A stretch of DNA of 64,000 nt. Origin: Vreelandella subterranea. Lineage in GTDB: Bacteria; Pseudomonadota; Gammaproteobacteria; Pseudomonadales; Halomonadaceae. Position numbers and translations under genes: made by a program. A model generated the notes under the pieces. The model searched no databases and was not told the origin of the DNA. It was given only the letters and a program-made list of their open reading frames with translations. Location of the stretch: the NCBI RefSeq assembly GCF_900111305.1, contig NZ_FOGS01000001.1, positions 62,001 to 126,000 on the forward strand. The letters run 5' to 3'. Position 1 is the stretch's first letter; each line of letters opens with the position of its first letter. Shown piece after piece: positions 47,079 to 55,726 of the stretch.

Positions 47079-48362
47079 ATGCGTGCCCGTATCCCCTTTG
47101 CTCTTTCTGCCCTAACCGCTGGTCTGCTAGGCGCCGGTCAGGCCGCTGCCAACGACCCGGTCGAATTGACCATGTACTACCCGGTCGCCGTCGGTGGTGC
47201 GTTAACCGATGTGGTCGATGGCTTGGTAGAAGATTTCGAAAATGAGCATCCTGATATCGACGTCGAAGCCATCTATGCCGGCAACTACGACGACACCCGC
47301 GTGAGGGCGATGTCGGCGATGGAAGCGGGTGATACGCCGCAGCTGTCGGTGATGTTCTCCATCGACCTCTACGAACTGCTGGAGCAAGATGCCATCGTAG
47401 CCTTCGACGACCTTGTCGAAAGCGACGCAGAACGCGAATGGCTCGACAGCTTCTACCCCGGGCTGATGGAAAACGGCCGACTGGATGGTAAGACCTACGG
47501 CATTCCCTTCCAGCGCTCCACCATCGTGCTGTTCTGGAACAAGGACGCCTTTGAAGCCGCCGGACTCGACCCTGAGACGCCCCCCGAAAACTGGGAACAG
47601 ATGGCCGAAATGGCCGCCACTGTGCGCGAGGCTTCCGATGGCGACCAGTGGGGCGTCATGGTGCCCTCCACCGGTTATCCCTACTGGATGTTCCAGGCCT
47701 TCGCCTTCCAGAACGGCCACCGGCTGATGAGCGAGGACGGTACCGAGGTCTATTTTGATGACCCTGCCGCCATTGAAGCGCTTGAATACTGGGTATCGCT
47801 GGCCGATGAGCACGATGCCATGCCTGACGACACCATTGAATGGGGCACGCTGCGCCAGAACTTTATCGAAGAATCCACCGCGATGATGTGGCACACCACC
47901 GGCAACCTGAGCGCCGTGCGTAGCGACGCCGATTTTGATTTCGGCGTCGCCATGCTGCCCATGAAAACCCAGCGCGGCAGCCCCACCGGCGGTGGCAACT
48001 TCTACGTCTTCAAGGATACGACGGAAGAAGAGCAGCGCGCGGCCATGACCTTCATCCGCTGGATGACCGCCCCGGAACGCGCCGCTGCCTGGTCGATCGA
48101 GACCGGCTATATGGGCGTCAGCCCCGCTGCCTACGAGACCGAGGCGCTGCGCGATTATGTTGAAGACTTCGCGCCCGCCGCCGTCGCCCGGGATCAGCTG
48201 GAGCACAGCACGGCGGAGCTCTCCACCTACCAGGGTGGCCGCGTGCGCCGCGCCCTGGACAACGCCGTGCAAGCCGCCCTGACCGGACAGATGACGCCCG
48301 AAGAAGCACTCACTCAGGCACAGCAAGAGGCCGAGGGCGTGCTACGTCGCTACGCCCGCTAA
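47079..48362 (+). CDS. ABC importer solute-binding protein (UgpB-like)
   Basis: The start is at MRARIPFALS, with GAGGTG 6 bases upstream. The 427 residues have a signal peptide cut near AAAN (24-25) and a type II binding fold resembling UgpB: IYAGNYDDTRVRAM, IPFQRSTIVLFWNKDAFEAAGLD, ATGNLS-like HTTGNLSAVR, GGGNFYVFKD and a C-terminal LTGQMTPEEALTQAQ. UgpB binds glycerol-3-phosphate or its diesters. No glpQ or ugpQ is nearby, so another polar solute or oligosaccharide remains possible. A strong hairpin follows the gene. Confidence 0.78.
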   Translation: MRARIPFALSALTAGLLGAGQAAANDPVELTMYYPVAVGGALTDVVDGLVEDFENEHPDIDVEAIYAGNYDDTRVRAMSAMEAGDTPQLSVMFSIDLYELLEQDAIVAFDDLVESDAEREWLDSFYPGLMENGRLDGKTYGIPFQRSTIVLFWNKDAFEAAGLDPETPPENWEQMAEMAATVREASDGDQWGVMVPSTGYPYWMFQAFAFQNGHRLMSEDGTEVYFDDPAAIEALEYWVSLADEHDAMPDDTIEWGTLRQNFIEESTAMMWHTTGNLSAVRSDADFDFGVAMLPMKTQRGSPTGGGNFYVFKDTTEEEQRAAMTFIRWMTAPERAAAWSIETGYMGVSPAAYETEALRDYVEDFAPAAVARDQLEHSTAELSTYQGGRVRRALDNAVQAALTGQMTPEEALTQAQQEAEGVLRRYAR

Positions 48363-48397
48363 GGCGCACCACAATAAAACATAACGCTTCCATGTTC

Positions 48398-48420
48398 GCC
48401 GGGGGGTAACCCCGGCTTTT
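48398..48420 (+). terminator. Intercistronic terminator-like hairpin
   Basis: A perfect 7-bp stem (gccgggg / ccccggc) with loop GGTAA is followed by TTTT, 35 bp past the binding-protein stop and 21 bp before the first permease. It probably reduces read-through so that the binding protein exceeds the permeases. Confidence 0.72.
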
Positions 48421-48440
48421 CCGACTCGCGGTGATCCGCC

Positions 48441-49325
48441 ATGACCCTGACCGCCCACGGTAAATTACAGCTGTACGGCGCGCTGCTGTTACTTCCCGCT
48501 GCCGTACTCCTGGCTGCCTTTGCCTACTTGCCTACCATCATGACCGTCATCAACAGTCTTTTTCTTCCCGGCTTTCGCGGTGAGCCCGCGGAATTTGTCG
48601 GGGTCGAGAACTATCAGGTGCTGTTCGACGACCCAACGTTCTGGAAGGTAGCGCGTAACAACCTGCTCTATGCGCTGGGCACCATTCCCACTTCCATCGC
48701 GCTGGCGCTGGGCATGGCGCTGTTCGTCAACGGCAAACTGCCCGGGCGCGGCTTTGTGCGCATGGCCTACTTTACCCCGACCATCCTGCCCATGATCGCT
48801 GCCGCCAATATCTGGATGTTTTTTTACGCGCCCCAGATCGGCCTGTTCAATAGCCTGCTGGAAGCATTAGGATTTTCCGGCGTTAACTGGCTGGGCAACC
48901 CAAGCGTCGCCCTCGGCTCGGTGATCGTCATGTCGGTGTGGAAGGAAGCGGGCTTTTTCATGATTTTCTACCTGGCCGCGCTGCAGAGCATTCCGCCGGA
49001 ACTCAAGGAGGCCGCCGACCTGGAAGGGACCGGCCGCTGGAGCTTCTTCTGGCGAGTTACCTTTCCGCTGCTGATGCCCACCACGCTCTTTGTCTTGATC
49101 AATGCGCTGATCAACGCGGTACGCGTGGTGGATCATCTGTTTATCCTGACCAAGGGCGGGCCGAATAACGCCACCAACCTGCTGCTTTACTACGTTTACG
49201 AGAATGCCTTCTCGTTCTTCGACCGCACCACAGCGGCGACCATCACGGTGGTCATTCTGCTGGTGCTGGCCGTGGTGGCCACGCTGAAGTTCACGATTCT
49301 TGATCGCAGGACGCACTACCAATGA
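48441..49325 (+). CDS. ABC importer permease 1 (UgpA-type)
   Basis: This 294-residue permease has six helices and the BPD_transp_1 EAA loop (EAADLEGTGRWSFFWRVTFPLL near 195). The N-terminal pattern AYLPTIMTVINSLFLPGF is characteristic of the UgpA/MalF class. It forms the heterodimeric channel with the overlapping permease 2. It lies downstream of a terminator-like hairpin, so its expression is probably lower than that of the binding protein. Confidence 0.83.
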   Translation: MTLTAHGKLQLYGALLLLPAAVLLAAFAYLPTIMTVINSLFLPGFRGEPAEFVGVENYQVLFDDPTFWKVARNNLLYALGTIPTSIALALGMALFVNGKLPGRGFVRMAYFTPTILPMIAAANIWMFFYAPQIGLFNSLLEALGFSGVNWLGNPSVALGSVIVMSVWKEAGFFMIFYLAALQSIPPELKEAADLEGTGRWSFFWRVTFPLLMPTTLFVLINALINAVRVVDHLFILTKGGPNNATNLLLYYVYENAFSFFDRTTAATITVVILLVLAVVATLKFTILDRRTHYQ

Positions 49326-50164
49326 ACACCACAACAACCACTGTGCCCCGCTCACGTCACGTCTCGGTTCCCTCACTCGACACCATGGCGGCATGGCTGT
49401 TGGCGATTATCTGGGTGTTTCCGTTGCTTTACGCCTTTTGGGCGGCGTTTCACCCCAGCGAGTTCATGGTGAGTTTTGAGCTCTTCGCCCCGCTCACGCT
49501 GGAAAACTTTGCCGATGCCTGGACGCAGGCGCCCTTCGCCCGCTACTACCTGAATACCTTCGCGCTGGTGACTGGCGTGGTGTTCGCCCAGTTTGTGGTC
49601 TGCACCCTGGCGGCGTTTGCCTTCGCCCGTTTTCCGGTGCCGGGCAAAAACGTGCTGTTCATGCTGGTGCTGATTCAGCTCTTTGTGTTTCCCGAAGTGC
49701 TGATCGTCGAGAACTACCGCATCGCCAGCGGGCTGGGATTGATCGACACCATCACCGGGATCGGCCTGCCCTACGTGGCCAGCGCCTTCGGGATTTTCCT
49801 GCTGCGCCAGACGTTCAAGACCATCCCCCGGGAGCTTGAGGACGCCGCGCGTATCGAAGGCTGCAACTGGCTGGAAATTTTGTGGAAAGTCTATGTACCG
49901 CTGGCCAAGCCCACCTACCTTGCCTATGGCCTGGTGTCCATCAGCCACCACTGGAACAACTTCCTGTGGCCGCTGGTGGTGACCAACTCGGTAGAGAGCC
50001 GTCCGTTGACCGTCGGCCTGGGGGTCTTCTCGGCACCGGAAACCGGGGTCAACTGGGCCACCGTCAGCGCCGCTACGCTGCTAAGCATTGCCCCGCTGCT
50101 GGTCGCTTTCCTGCTGTTCCAGCGCCAGTTCGTGCAGTCGTTTTTACGGGCGGGGATTCGATAA
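49322..50164 (+). CDS. ABC importer permease 2 (UgpE-type)
   Basis: This 280-residue permease has six helices and the EAA loop (LEDAARIEGCNWLEILWKVYVP near 170) and belongs to the UgpE/MalG class. It overlaps permease 1 by 4 bp (ATGA). It is the last gene of the importer operon; a 100-bp convergent gap to the glycosyltransferase gene follows, in which no clear terminator is seen. Confidence 0.83.
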   Translation: MNTTTTTVPRSRHVSVPSLDTMAAWLLAIIWVFPLLYAFWAAFHPSEFMVSFELFAPLTLENFADAWTQAPFARYYLNTFALVTGVVFAQFVVCTLAAFAFARFPVPGKNVLFMLVLIQLFVFPEVLIVENYRIASGLGLIDTITGIGLPYVASAFGIFLLRQTFKTIPRELEDAARIEGCNWLEILWKVYVPLAKPTYLAYGLVSISHHWNNFLWPLVVTNSVESRPLTVGLGVFSAPETGVNWATVSAATLLSIAPLLVAFLLFQRQFVQSFLRAGIR

Positions 50165-50264
50165 GTGTCCATATTCAAGCCATGCATCAATACACGCATA
50201 CCTGGCAGAGCTAGTGGAACCTTGCCACGTTAATGGTGGGGCGCAGCGGGGTTGTAGAGATAAG

Positions 50265-51689
50265 TTAATGCTGCCCCCACTGGCCGCTACGTTTCATTGC
50301 GCCCCACTGGTGTTTCCGGCGAGAAAACCATTGCCATAAACCCCGGCAACGCCAGAGAGTATTTAACTGGCGATAACCGAAGTTCTCTATTATCGCAACA
50401 AAAAAAAGCCGCCACATGTCTCTTTTTTTGGTGTATACCCGGAATGATAGCGTTTCCAGTAAAAGGCCATTCACCGAAAGCAGTATCCCCATACCAATCG
50501 CCACCAGCATAAAGACAGTTAACGCAACAGGAGAGATAACGCCCAGACTGAAACCGACCAACATAAAAAGATAGCCCCCCAGTTCAATCATCGGTCCAAG
50601 CCACTCAAATAGTGCCATAAAGGGCCATGCCAACCATCCTGGCGCGCCACCTCGCCTCGTTACCGCCAGCTTGGTATGGCGCGACAGGCTTTCGGCTAAA
50701 CCACGTTGCCAGCGGCTACGCTGCTTACCCAAGGTTGCAATATCTTCAGGTGCTTCAGTCCAACAGATAGGGTCTGGCAAATAATGAATACGATAAGGAA
50801 GGCGCTTTTCACGATGATAGCGGTGCAGCCTTACCACGAGTTCCATATCTTCCCCTACCGTTGTGGTACTGTAGCCACCCACATCCATGACGCGTTCACG
50901 GTTAAACAAGCCAAAGGCGCCTGAAATAATCAATACTGCATTCAGCGGCGACCATCCTAAACGGCCAAATAAAAAAGCGCGCAAATACTCCACAATTTGA
51001 AAACGCGCGAGTAGACTGCGCGGGATTCCTGCCTCAAGTAAAAATCCACTCTGTACTTTTGATCCATTAGCAATACGTACCGTACCACCAGCGGCGACTG
51101 TTCTCTCATCCTCTAGAAAGGGCTGCACTACCCGTAACAAACTATCTCGCTGCAAAATTGAATCGGCATCTACTGCACAAAAAAGCGCATGTCTGGCAAC
51201 GTTAATACCCGCATTTAGCGCATCCGCCTTGCCTCCATTTACTTTATCAATCACTTTTAGATGATTATGTCGACGCGAACGATAAACGCCTATCACCTCT
51301 TGGTGGGGAACACTTCGATGAAGAGGCTCAGGATACTCCTCTAGCTCAAATGCCTCTTTCATGACGGCTAGCGTATTATCTTTAGAACCATCATTAATGA
51401 CGATAACCTCAAACTCAGGATACTGAATCTGCATCAGCGATAAGAGCGAGGTTCGAATCGTGGCTTCTTCGTTAAAGGCAGGAACCAAGATAGAAACTGC
51501 CGGTTCTATGCCCAAATAAGGGGCCGTGTCTCCAAACTCCGCGCGCTGACGCATATAGCGCCGCAGGCTTATCATAGACAGTATGTTCAGCGTTAGATAT
51601 CCGCCATTCAGCAGCAAAAAATAACCAATAAAACCAACCTGCCCCCACCATACCCAATCAACAGTGAGTATTTTTTGCCAGCTTTCCAT
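50265..51689 (-). CDS. Membrane glycosyltransferase, GT2 family
   Basis: This 474-residue processive-type GT2 enzyme has an N-terminal helix (18-40) and a catalytic domain with SILVPAFNEE (66-75), VINDGSKDN (97-105), DAD at 174-176, ED at 280-281 and QRSRW at 323-327. Three to four C-terminal helices follow. These motifs are those of cellulose, hyaluronan and PgaC-type synthases. It should polymerise an unknown sugar while passing it through the inner membrane. The start overlaps the HEAT-gene stop by one base (TAATG). The gene is visibly richer in A/T than its flanks, like the rest of this operon. Confidence 0.85.
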   Translation of the reverse strand: MESWQKILTVDWVWWGQVGFIGYFLLLNGGYLTLNILSMISLRRYMRQRAEFGDTAPYLGIEPAVSILVPAFNEEATIRTSLLSLMQIQYPEFEVIVINDGSKDNTLAVMKEAFELEEYPEPLHRSVPHQEVIGVYRSRRHNHLKVIDKVNGGKADALNAGINVARHALFCAVDADSILQRDSLLRVVQPFLEDERTVAAGGTVRIANGSKVQSGFLLEAGIPRSLLARFQIVEYLRAFLFGRLGWSPLNAVLIISGAFGLFNRERVMDVGGYSTTTVGEDMELVVRLHRYHREKRLPYRIHYLPDPICWTEAPEDIATLGKQRSRWQRGLAESLSRHTKLAVTRRGGAPGWLAWPFMALFEWLGPMIELGGYLFMLVGFSLGVISPVALTVFMLVAIGMGILLSVNGLLLETLSFRVYTKKRDMWRLFFVAIIENFGYRQLNTLWRCRGLWQWFSRRKHQWGAMKRSGQWGQH

Positions 51690-52822
51690 TAGCGTTTCTC
51701 CGCTATTGCGCGACGCAGTGCATCACGTCCGTAACGATCCAACAGACCTTGGTAGAGAGCATCAAGGCGTGGTGTATCGATATCTGGAAGTGCAACCAAT
51801 GCGTCGGCTGCCGCTTGACGGACCCACCAATTAGGGTCACTGAGCATACGCATGAATCGAGTTTCATCTTCAATCGTTGCCTGTCGCTGGAGCGCAACAA
51901 CAGCCTCGCTCCTTACCTGTGGCAACGGGTGGTCAAGCGCCTTCACCACTAACTCATGGTCTTGAGAGTCGTGCAACTCGCCCAGACAGCGTAGCGATGC
52001 ACATAAGGCGTCTCTCTGCTCGTTACTCAGATCCGCAGCAACCGAGGTTTGACGCAGACTATACCTTGCCCATTCTGCTGCCTGAGAAGGCACTATCCAC
52101 TCCAGCAGAGCCACAATGCGCGGCGGAGATGCTTGCTTTAACGCAGCGAGCAGAGGCGGCCCTGCCGCTTCCCGACCTGCCTGCTTACAAAGTAATTTAA
52201 AGCGGAAATATGCCCAATCACTCCGCTCAATGTAGAGGGGGATTAAAAGCTGCATGGCATGGCCGGGGTTCATTGCCACCAGGGCTTCTGCAGCTGCAAG
52301 ACTTTCAATCGGATTTGATGACGCCACCCGAGGTGTAACAGATCGCCAATAACTCTCGTCGCCCAAGTGGCGTAGGCAGGTTAGCGCTATCAGTCGTCGG
52401 TGTACCTTTCTGCTACCCAGCAGGCCCGACACGAAGTTATCCATGGCCAAATGATTAAAAAGCGTATTCAGCCTGTCTTTCGTACTACCTCGTAGATGTC
52501 GCTGATAGTTTGCCCACATGAGCAATAGCCAGAGTTTCTCTTCCAAGCGCTGACGAGGCAACGAAGGCAATTCAACTTGCTCGCCCATGCTCCAGGCTAT
52601 AAGCACGGGCCGCCATAAACGTGTGAAGGCGGCCCGTCTTCGCTCACGCCGTACCGCAAGCTCGGAAAGTACCAACACATTCAGCATGCCTAACAGCGTT
52701 AAGGCGGCTAGAGCGATAGCACTATAAACAGCCAACCGGAGGGCAGGGTCACTTGGCAAGGTGGTCAACTGACGCAGGGCCGCTATCAACAGCTCAACGA
52801 GCGTGTATAGTTCAGAAGGCAC
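51689..52822 (-). CDS. Membrane-anchored HEAT-repeat protein
   Basis: This 377-residue protein has one N-terminal membrane helix (about 28-52). The body is made of alpha-helical HEAT-like repeats, clearest near the C-terminus (HPLPQVRSEAVVALQ, then DPNWWVRQAAADALVAL). HEAT repeats are protein-binding scaffolds. Placed between the glycosyltransferase and the YaiO-like outer-membrane protein genes, with overlaps on both sides, it may bridge them across the envelope or hold the synthase. I recognise no catalytic motif. Confidence 0.75.
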   Translation of the reverse strand: MPSELYTLVELLIAALRQLTTLPSDPALRLAVYSAIALAALTLLGMLNVLVLSELAVRRERRRAAFTRLWRPVLIAWSMGEQVELPSLPRQRLEEKLWLLLMWANYQRHLRGSTKDRLNTLFNHLAMDNFVSGLLGSRKVHRRLIALTCLRHLGDESYWRSVTPRVASSNPIESLAAAEALVAMNPGHAMQLLIPLYIERSDWAYFRFKLLCKQAGREAAGPPLLAALKQASPPRIVALLEWIVPSQAAEWARYSLRQTSVAADLSNEQRDALCASLRCLGELHDSQDHELVVKALDHPLPQVRSEAVVALQRQATIEDETRFMRMLSDPNWWVRQAAADALVALPDIDTPRLDALYQGLLDRYGRDALRRAIAEKR

Positions 52823-53615
52823 GGCGTATGCCTATTTGCGCGCCATATCGATTATAAATATCCCCTTGGCTAACCCAGCCCAAGTCCCAGGACAACGCCC
52901 AATCTGCATCAAGCCAGTGCCTACCGCGCAGCCCGAACCCTGAAACGGAGGCCGTGAACACCCTTCCATCAGGCAGTCCTTCTTCTTCTCGCCCGGTATT
53001 CGCACGTATACCGACAAAGCTTGTGTCATTGTAATAGCGATCAAGCGCCAACATATGCCCAATTGGCGATCCCGCTCCTTCAACATCGCTGATGTTCAAT
53101 GTATACGCACCACGCCAGTTGCCCCAATAACGCTCTCCCCCTAGCGCTAGGCGATCGACCTGAGAATTATCGTACTCGGTACGGCGCAGACTGGCGCTGC
53201 CTATCCAGCCTTCAGGTAATAAACGTTGCACGCGAAGATCAACGTACCCCTTTGGTAAAAAGCTGTCGTCAAAGGTTTTCCCCGCTTCTGGCTGTATTAC
53301 CCAATTTTCTCCTACGGGTATCGCAACGCCAGCTTCAACCCCCTCATCCCAGTTTCCATAGCGACGTTCCCGAAGAACAGCGCCATACCAGGTTATGCCA
53401 CTTACCGTTCGCCTTTGAGCATCAAGGCGCTGGGCTTGCCATCCAGCGAAACCATTATCTAAATGTTCATAACGCTGTGAAACTTCAAGCTCAGTTCGCC
53501 CTTCGTCGGCTACCAGGTATGGTGCAACTAGCAAGGTCAACCCCATAAGTGCGACTTGTTGCCATTTCCTTGGTATCCCCCCCTGACCCGTCACAAGTTG
53601 AGCGCGTCCCATCAA
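52812..53615 (-). CDS. YaiO-like outer-membrane beta-barrel protein
   Basis: This 267-residue protein has a signal peptide (hydrophobic 20-35, cleavage near LVADEG). The mature part shows alternating aromatic strands typical of a small beta barrel and ends in aromatic Phe (GIRRAF). The GYVDLRVQRLLPEGW and DLGWVSQGDIYNRYGAQIG segments fit the YaiO family. In E. coli yaiO lies near a glycosyltransferase gene (yaiP), matching the arrangement here. It is a likely outer-membrane exit or anchoring component for the polysaccharide. It overlaps the HEAT gene by 11 bp. Confidence 0.75.
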   Translation of the reverse strand: MMGRAQLVTGQGGIPRKWQQVALMGLTLLVAPYLVADEGRTELEVSQRYEHLDNGFAGWQAQRLDAQRRTVSGITWYGAVLRERRYGNWDEGVEAGVAIPVGENWVIQPEAGKTFDDSFLPKGYVDLRVQRLLPEGWIGSASLRRTEYDNSQVDRLALGGERYWGNWRGAYTLNISDVEGAGSPIGHMLALDRYYNDTSFVGIRANTGREEEGLPDGRVFTASVSGFGLRGRHWLDADWALSWDLGWVSQGDIYNRYGAQIGIRRAF

Positions 53616-53624
53616 TTTTCCTCT

Positions 53625-54020
53625 TCAACGTTTACGTAAGAATCGTCGTAAGCGCGCCAACAACTCATCGGGCTGAAACGGCTTGGTCACATAGTCATCG
53701 GCACCCAACTCCAGCGCACGAACAATATCCGCCTCTCTTGCTTTCGCGGTAAGCATCAAGACAGGCACTTCCTGCCACGCGGGTTGAGCCCGTAGCCGAG
53801 CAAGTATTTCCAGACCATCATGATAAGGTAGCATAATGTCCAGTAGCACCAAATCGGGGACTTGGCTGCTGCCTGCCCCAAAGGTAATCCGTTCAAGCGC
53901 TTGTCTGCCGTCCTCAGCATGTTCGACTTGGTAACCACTACGCTCCAGCATGAAGCGCAATAGAAAGGCGATATCCTCTTCATCCTCAACCATTAAGATA
54001 GTGGTACCCGTTGCTGTCAT
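53625..54020 (-). CDS. Single-domain response regulator
   Basis: This 131-residue receiver domain has acidic pocket E12/D13, phospho-acceptor D61 (LVLLDIMLPYHDG), T91 and K113 (TKPF). It has no DNA-binding or enzymatic output domain, so it should act by protein contact, as CheY or PilZ-pathway receivers do. It lies 10 bp upstream of the yaiO-like gene and 32 bp downstream of the kinase gene. In this setting it could switch synthase activity directly, for example through the HEAT protein. Confidence 0.85.
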   Translation of the reverse strand: MTATGTTILMVEDEEDIAFLLRFMLERSGYQVEHAEDGRQALERITFGAGSSQVPDLVLLDIMLPYHDGLEILARLRAQPAWQEVPVLMLTAKAREADIVRALELGADDYVTKPFQPDELLARLRRFLRKR

Positions 54021-54052
54021 AAGTTTTCCTTAGAAGGTGTTAACAGTAACCG

Positions 54053-55459
54053 TCACTCGTGCTTTTTATCCTTAGGCAAACGCACCCAGAAACAGCTTCC
54101 CTCATGGGGTACCGAATGAAACCCGATGGTGCCTCCCATCTCCTCGACAAGAGCTTTGGTGATAGCAAGCCCTAGCCCGGTCCCTCCTGTACGGCGCTTA
54201 TCTGAACCATCTGCCTGGGCAAAGCGCTCAAATACGCGAGGCTGGAACGACCATGGAATGCCGTTCCCATTATCAGTAACGCTCACTTCAAGCCAGCGGT
54301 TATCTATTCGCCGCATGCCAACCACTACTTGCGCGCCTTGCGGAGAATGTTTGCAGGCGTTTGAAATCAAGTTTGCCATGACTTGAGCAAAACGTTCAGG
54401 GTCTACTTCAACGCAGTCACTATTTTCTAATGTTTCACCCAAGGCATCGTTGACACCTGGAGGGGTTGAAGGCTGAGGAGCTAATACCAAAGAAATTGCG
54501 AAGCTTTCCGCATAAGGCTGATTGATATCGACAGCCTCTTCTACAAGCGACTTTAATGGCACTGACTGCCACTTAAAAGCCAATTGACCACTTTCTAATT
54601 TTTCAATATCTAAAATATCGTCAATTAAAAGCTTTAGGCGCTTACCGTTATCGTTTGCCACCGCTATTAAGCGTACCAAATCTTTGTCCAGCGCACCGCC
54701 AATACCGTTATGCAGCATATTTAATGTTCCGAGTATCACTGTCAGTGGCGTACGCAACTCATGACTAACCGTAGAAATAAATGTCTGCTGCATCGACATG
54801 GTACGCTGACGATGATGCCACTGGCTAATAATGGACACACTGGTGATGATCAAAAGCAATGTCACGAAGGCGGCTCCTGCTCCCCATATCCACCGGGACG
54901 TGCGCGCTTGCCGGGTAGCTTCCTGAGTTTGGGCGTTTAAGTGTCCACGCTCCATACGTTCCCACATACCCAGGTGGTTCCGCAGCTGGTCCATCGTTTG
55001 CTTGCCGCCTGCCACCAATAACCTCAAGGCAGCGGCTTCCAAACCGTCGCTTTCACGCACGGCAATATTCGCCTCGGCAATTTCCACACGACGAGCCACT
55101 AAAGCATCGAAGTCCTCAATGGATTGCCCATTATCAGCGGACGTGAATGCTGGTGTTTGCCCTAACTGCTCGCGCTTGTCGGCTAACTGGGCACGAGCCT
55201 GCTGATAAGGCAATAAATAGGAGGGCTGACCGGTCACCACATAGCCTCGCTCTCCGGTCTCCAGGTCAAGCAGCGTTGAGCGAAACTCCTGGATCAAGGT
55301 AATGGTTTCAAGATGTTCCTGGACAGCGTCATTGGATGAAAGCAGCGCTTCCTGCACACGTATGCCCTGCCATCCCATCGCGACTATGACACATGCTGCC
55401 ACTATCAAGGCGACCCATTGAAAGCGACGTAATATTGGATGAGCGAAATGTATCGACAA
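54053..55459 (-). CDS. CHASE3 sensor histidine kinase
   Basis: This 468-residue kinase has two membrane helices (about 14-32 and 190-211) enclosing a CHASE3 sensor with the signature DLETGERGYVVTGQPSYL at 65-82. The HisKA domain has its phospho-His at H233 (STVSHELRTP). The HATPase_c domain has NLISNACKHSP, DNGNGIPW and GTGLGLAI. It should phosphorylate the adjacent single-domain regulator. It is the first gene of the polysaccharide operon. The 266-bp region upstream (to recQ) must hold its promoter, but no motif stands out. Confidence 0.87.
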   Translation of the reverse strand: MSIHFAHPILRRFQWVALIVAACVIVAMGWQGIRVQEALLSSNDAVQEHLETITLIQEFRSTLLDLETGERGYVVTGQPSYLLPYQQARAQLADKREQLGQTPAFTSADNGQSIEDFDALVARRVEIAEANIAVRESDGLEAAALRLLVAGGKQTMDQLRNHLGMWERMERGHLNAQTQEATRQARTSRWIWGAGAAFVTLLLIITSVSIISQWHHRQRTMSMQQTFISTVSHELRTPLTVILGTLNMLHNGIGGALDKDLVRLIAVANDNGKRLKLLIDDILDIEKLESGQLAFKWQSVPLKSLVEEAVDINQPYAESFAISLVLAPQPSTPPGVNDALGETLENSDCVEVDPERFAQVMANLISNACKHSPQGAQVVVGMRRIDNRWLEVSVTDNGNGIPWSFQPRVFERFAQADGSDKRRTGGTGLGLAITKALVEEMGGTIGFHSVPHEGSCFWVRLPKDKKHE

Positions 55460-55726
55460 GATAGCTCCTGAGAAATATCAATGGGTCATTATGGGCTTTT
55501 GTCTTCATAAATGGCAGTGCCTGCTTGCATTGCCATTGGCACCAGCACTTTTTCAAGTCCAGAAAAGGGCAAGAATAACCGCTAAAGCGTTTTCTCGGCA
55601 GCAAACACCGGCGCCGACCGGGCGACGGTAAGTCCGGCCATTTTTAAGGGCGGAGGCTCACTAGGCAAACTTCCTTGAATTTTCGTGCGACAATTCTTCC
55701 TCAGGCACGAGACAAGGAGCGCATCG

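Noticed and set aside
47202..48326. 374-codon minus-strand frame opposite the UgpB-like gene
   Set aside because: It mirrors the binding-protein gene exactly and is rich in Gly/His/Val, as antisense frames are.
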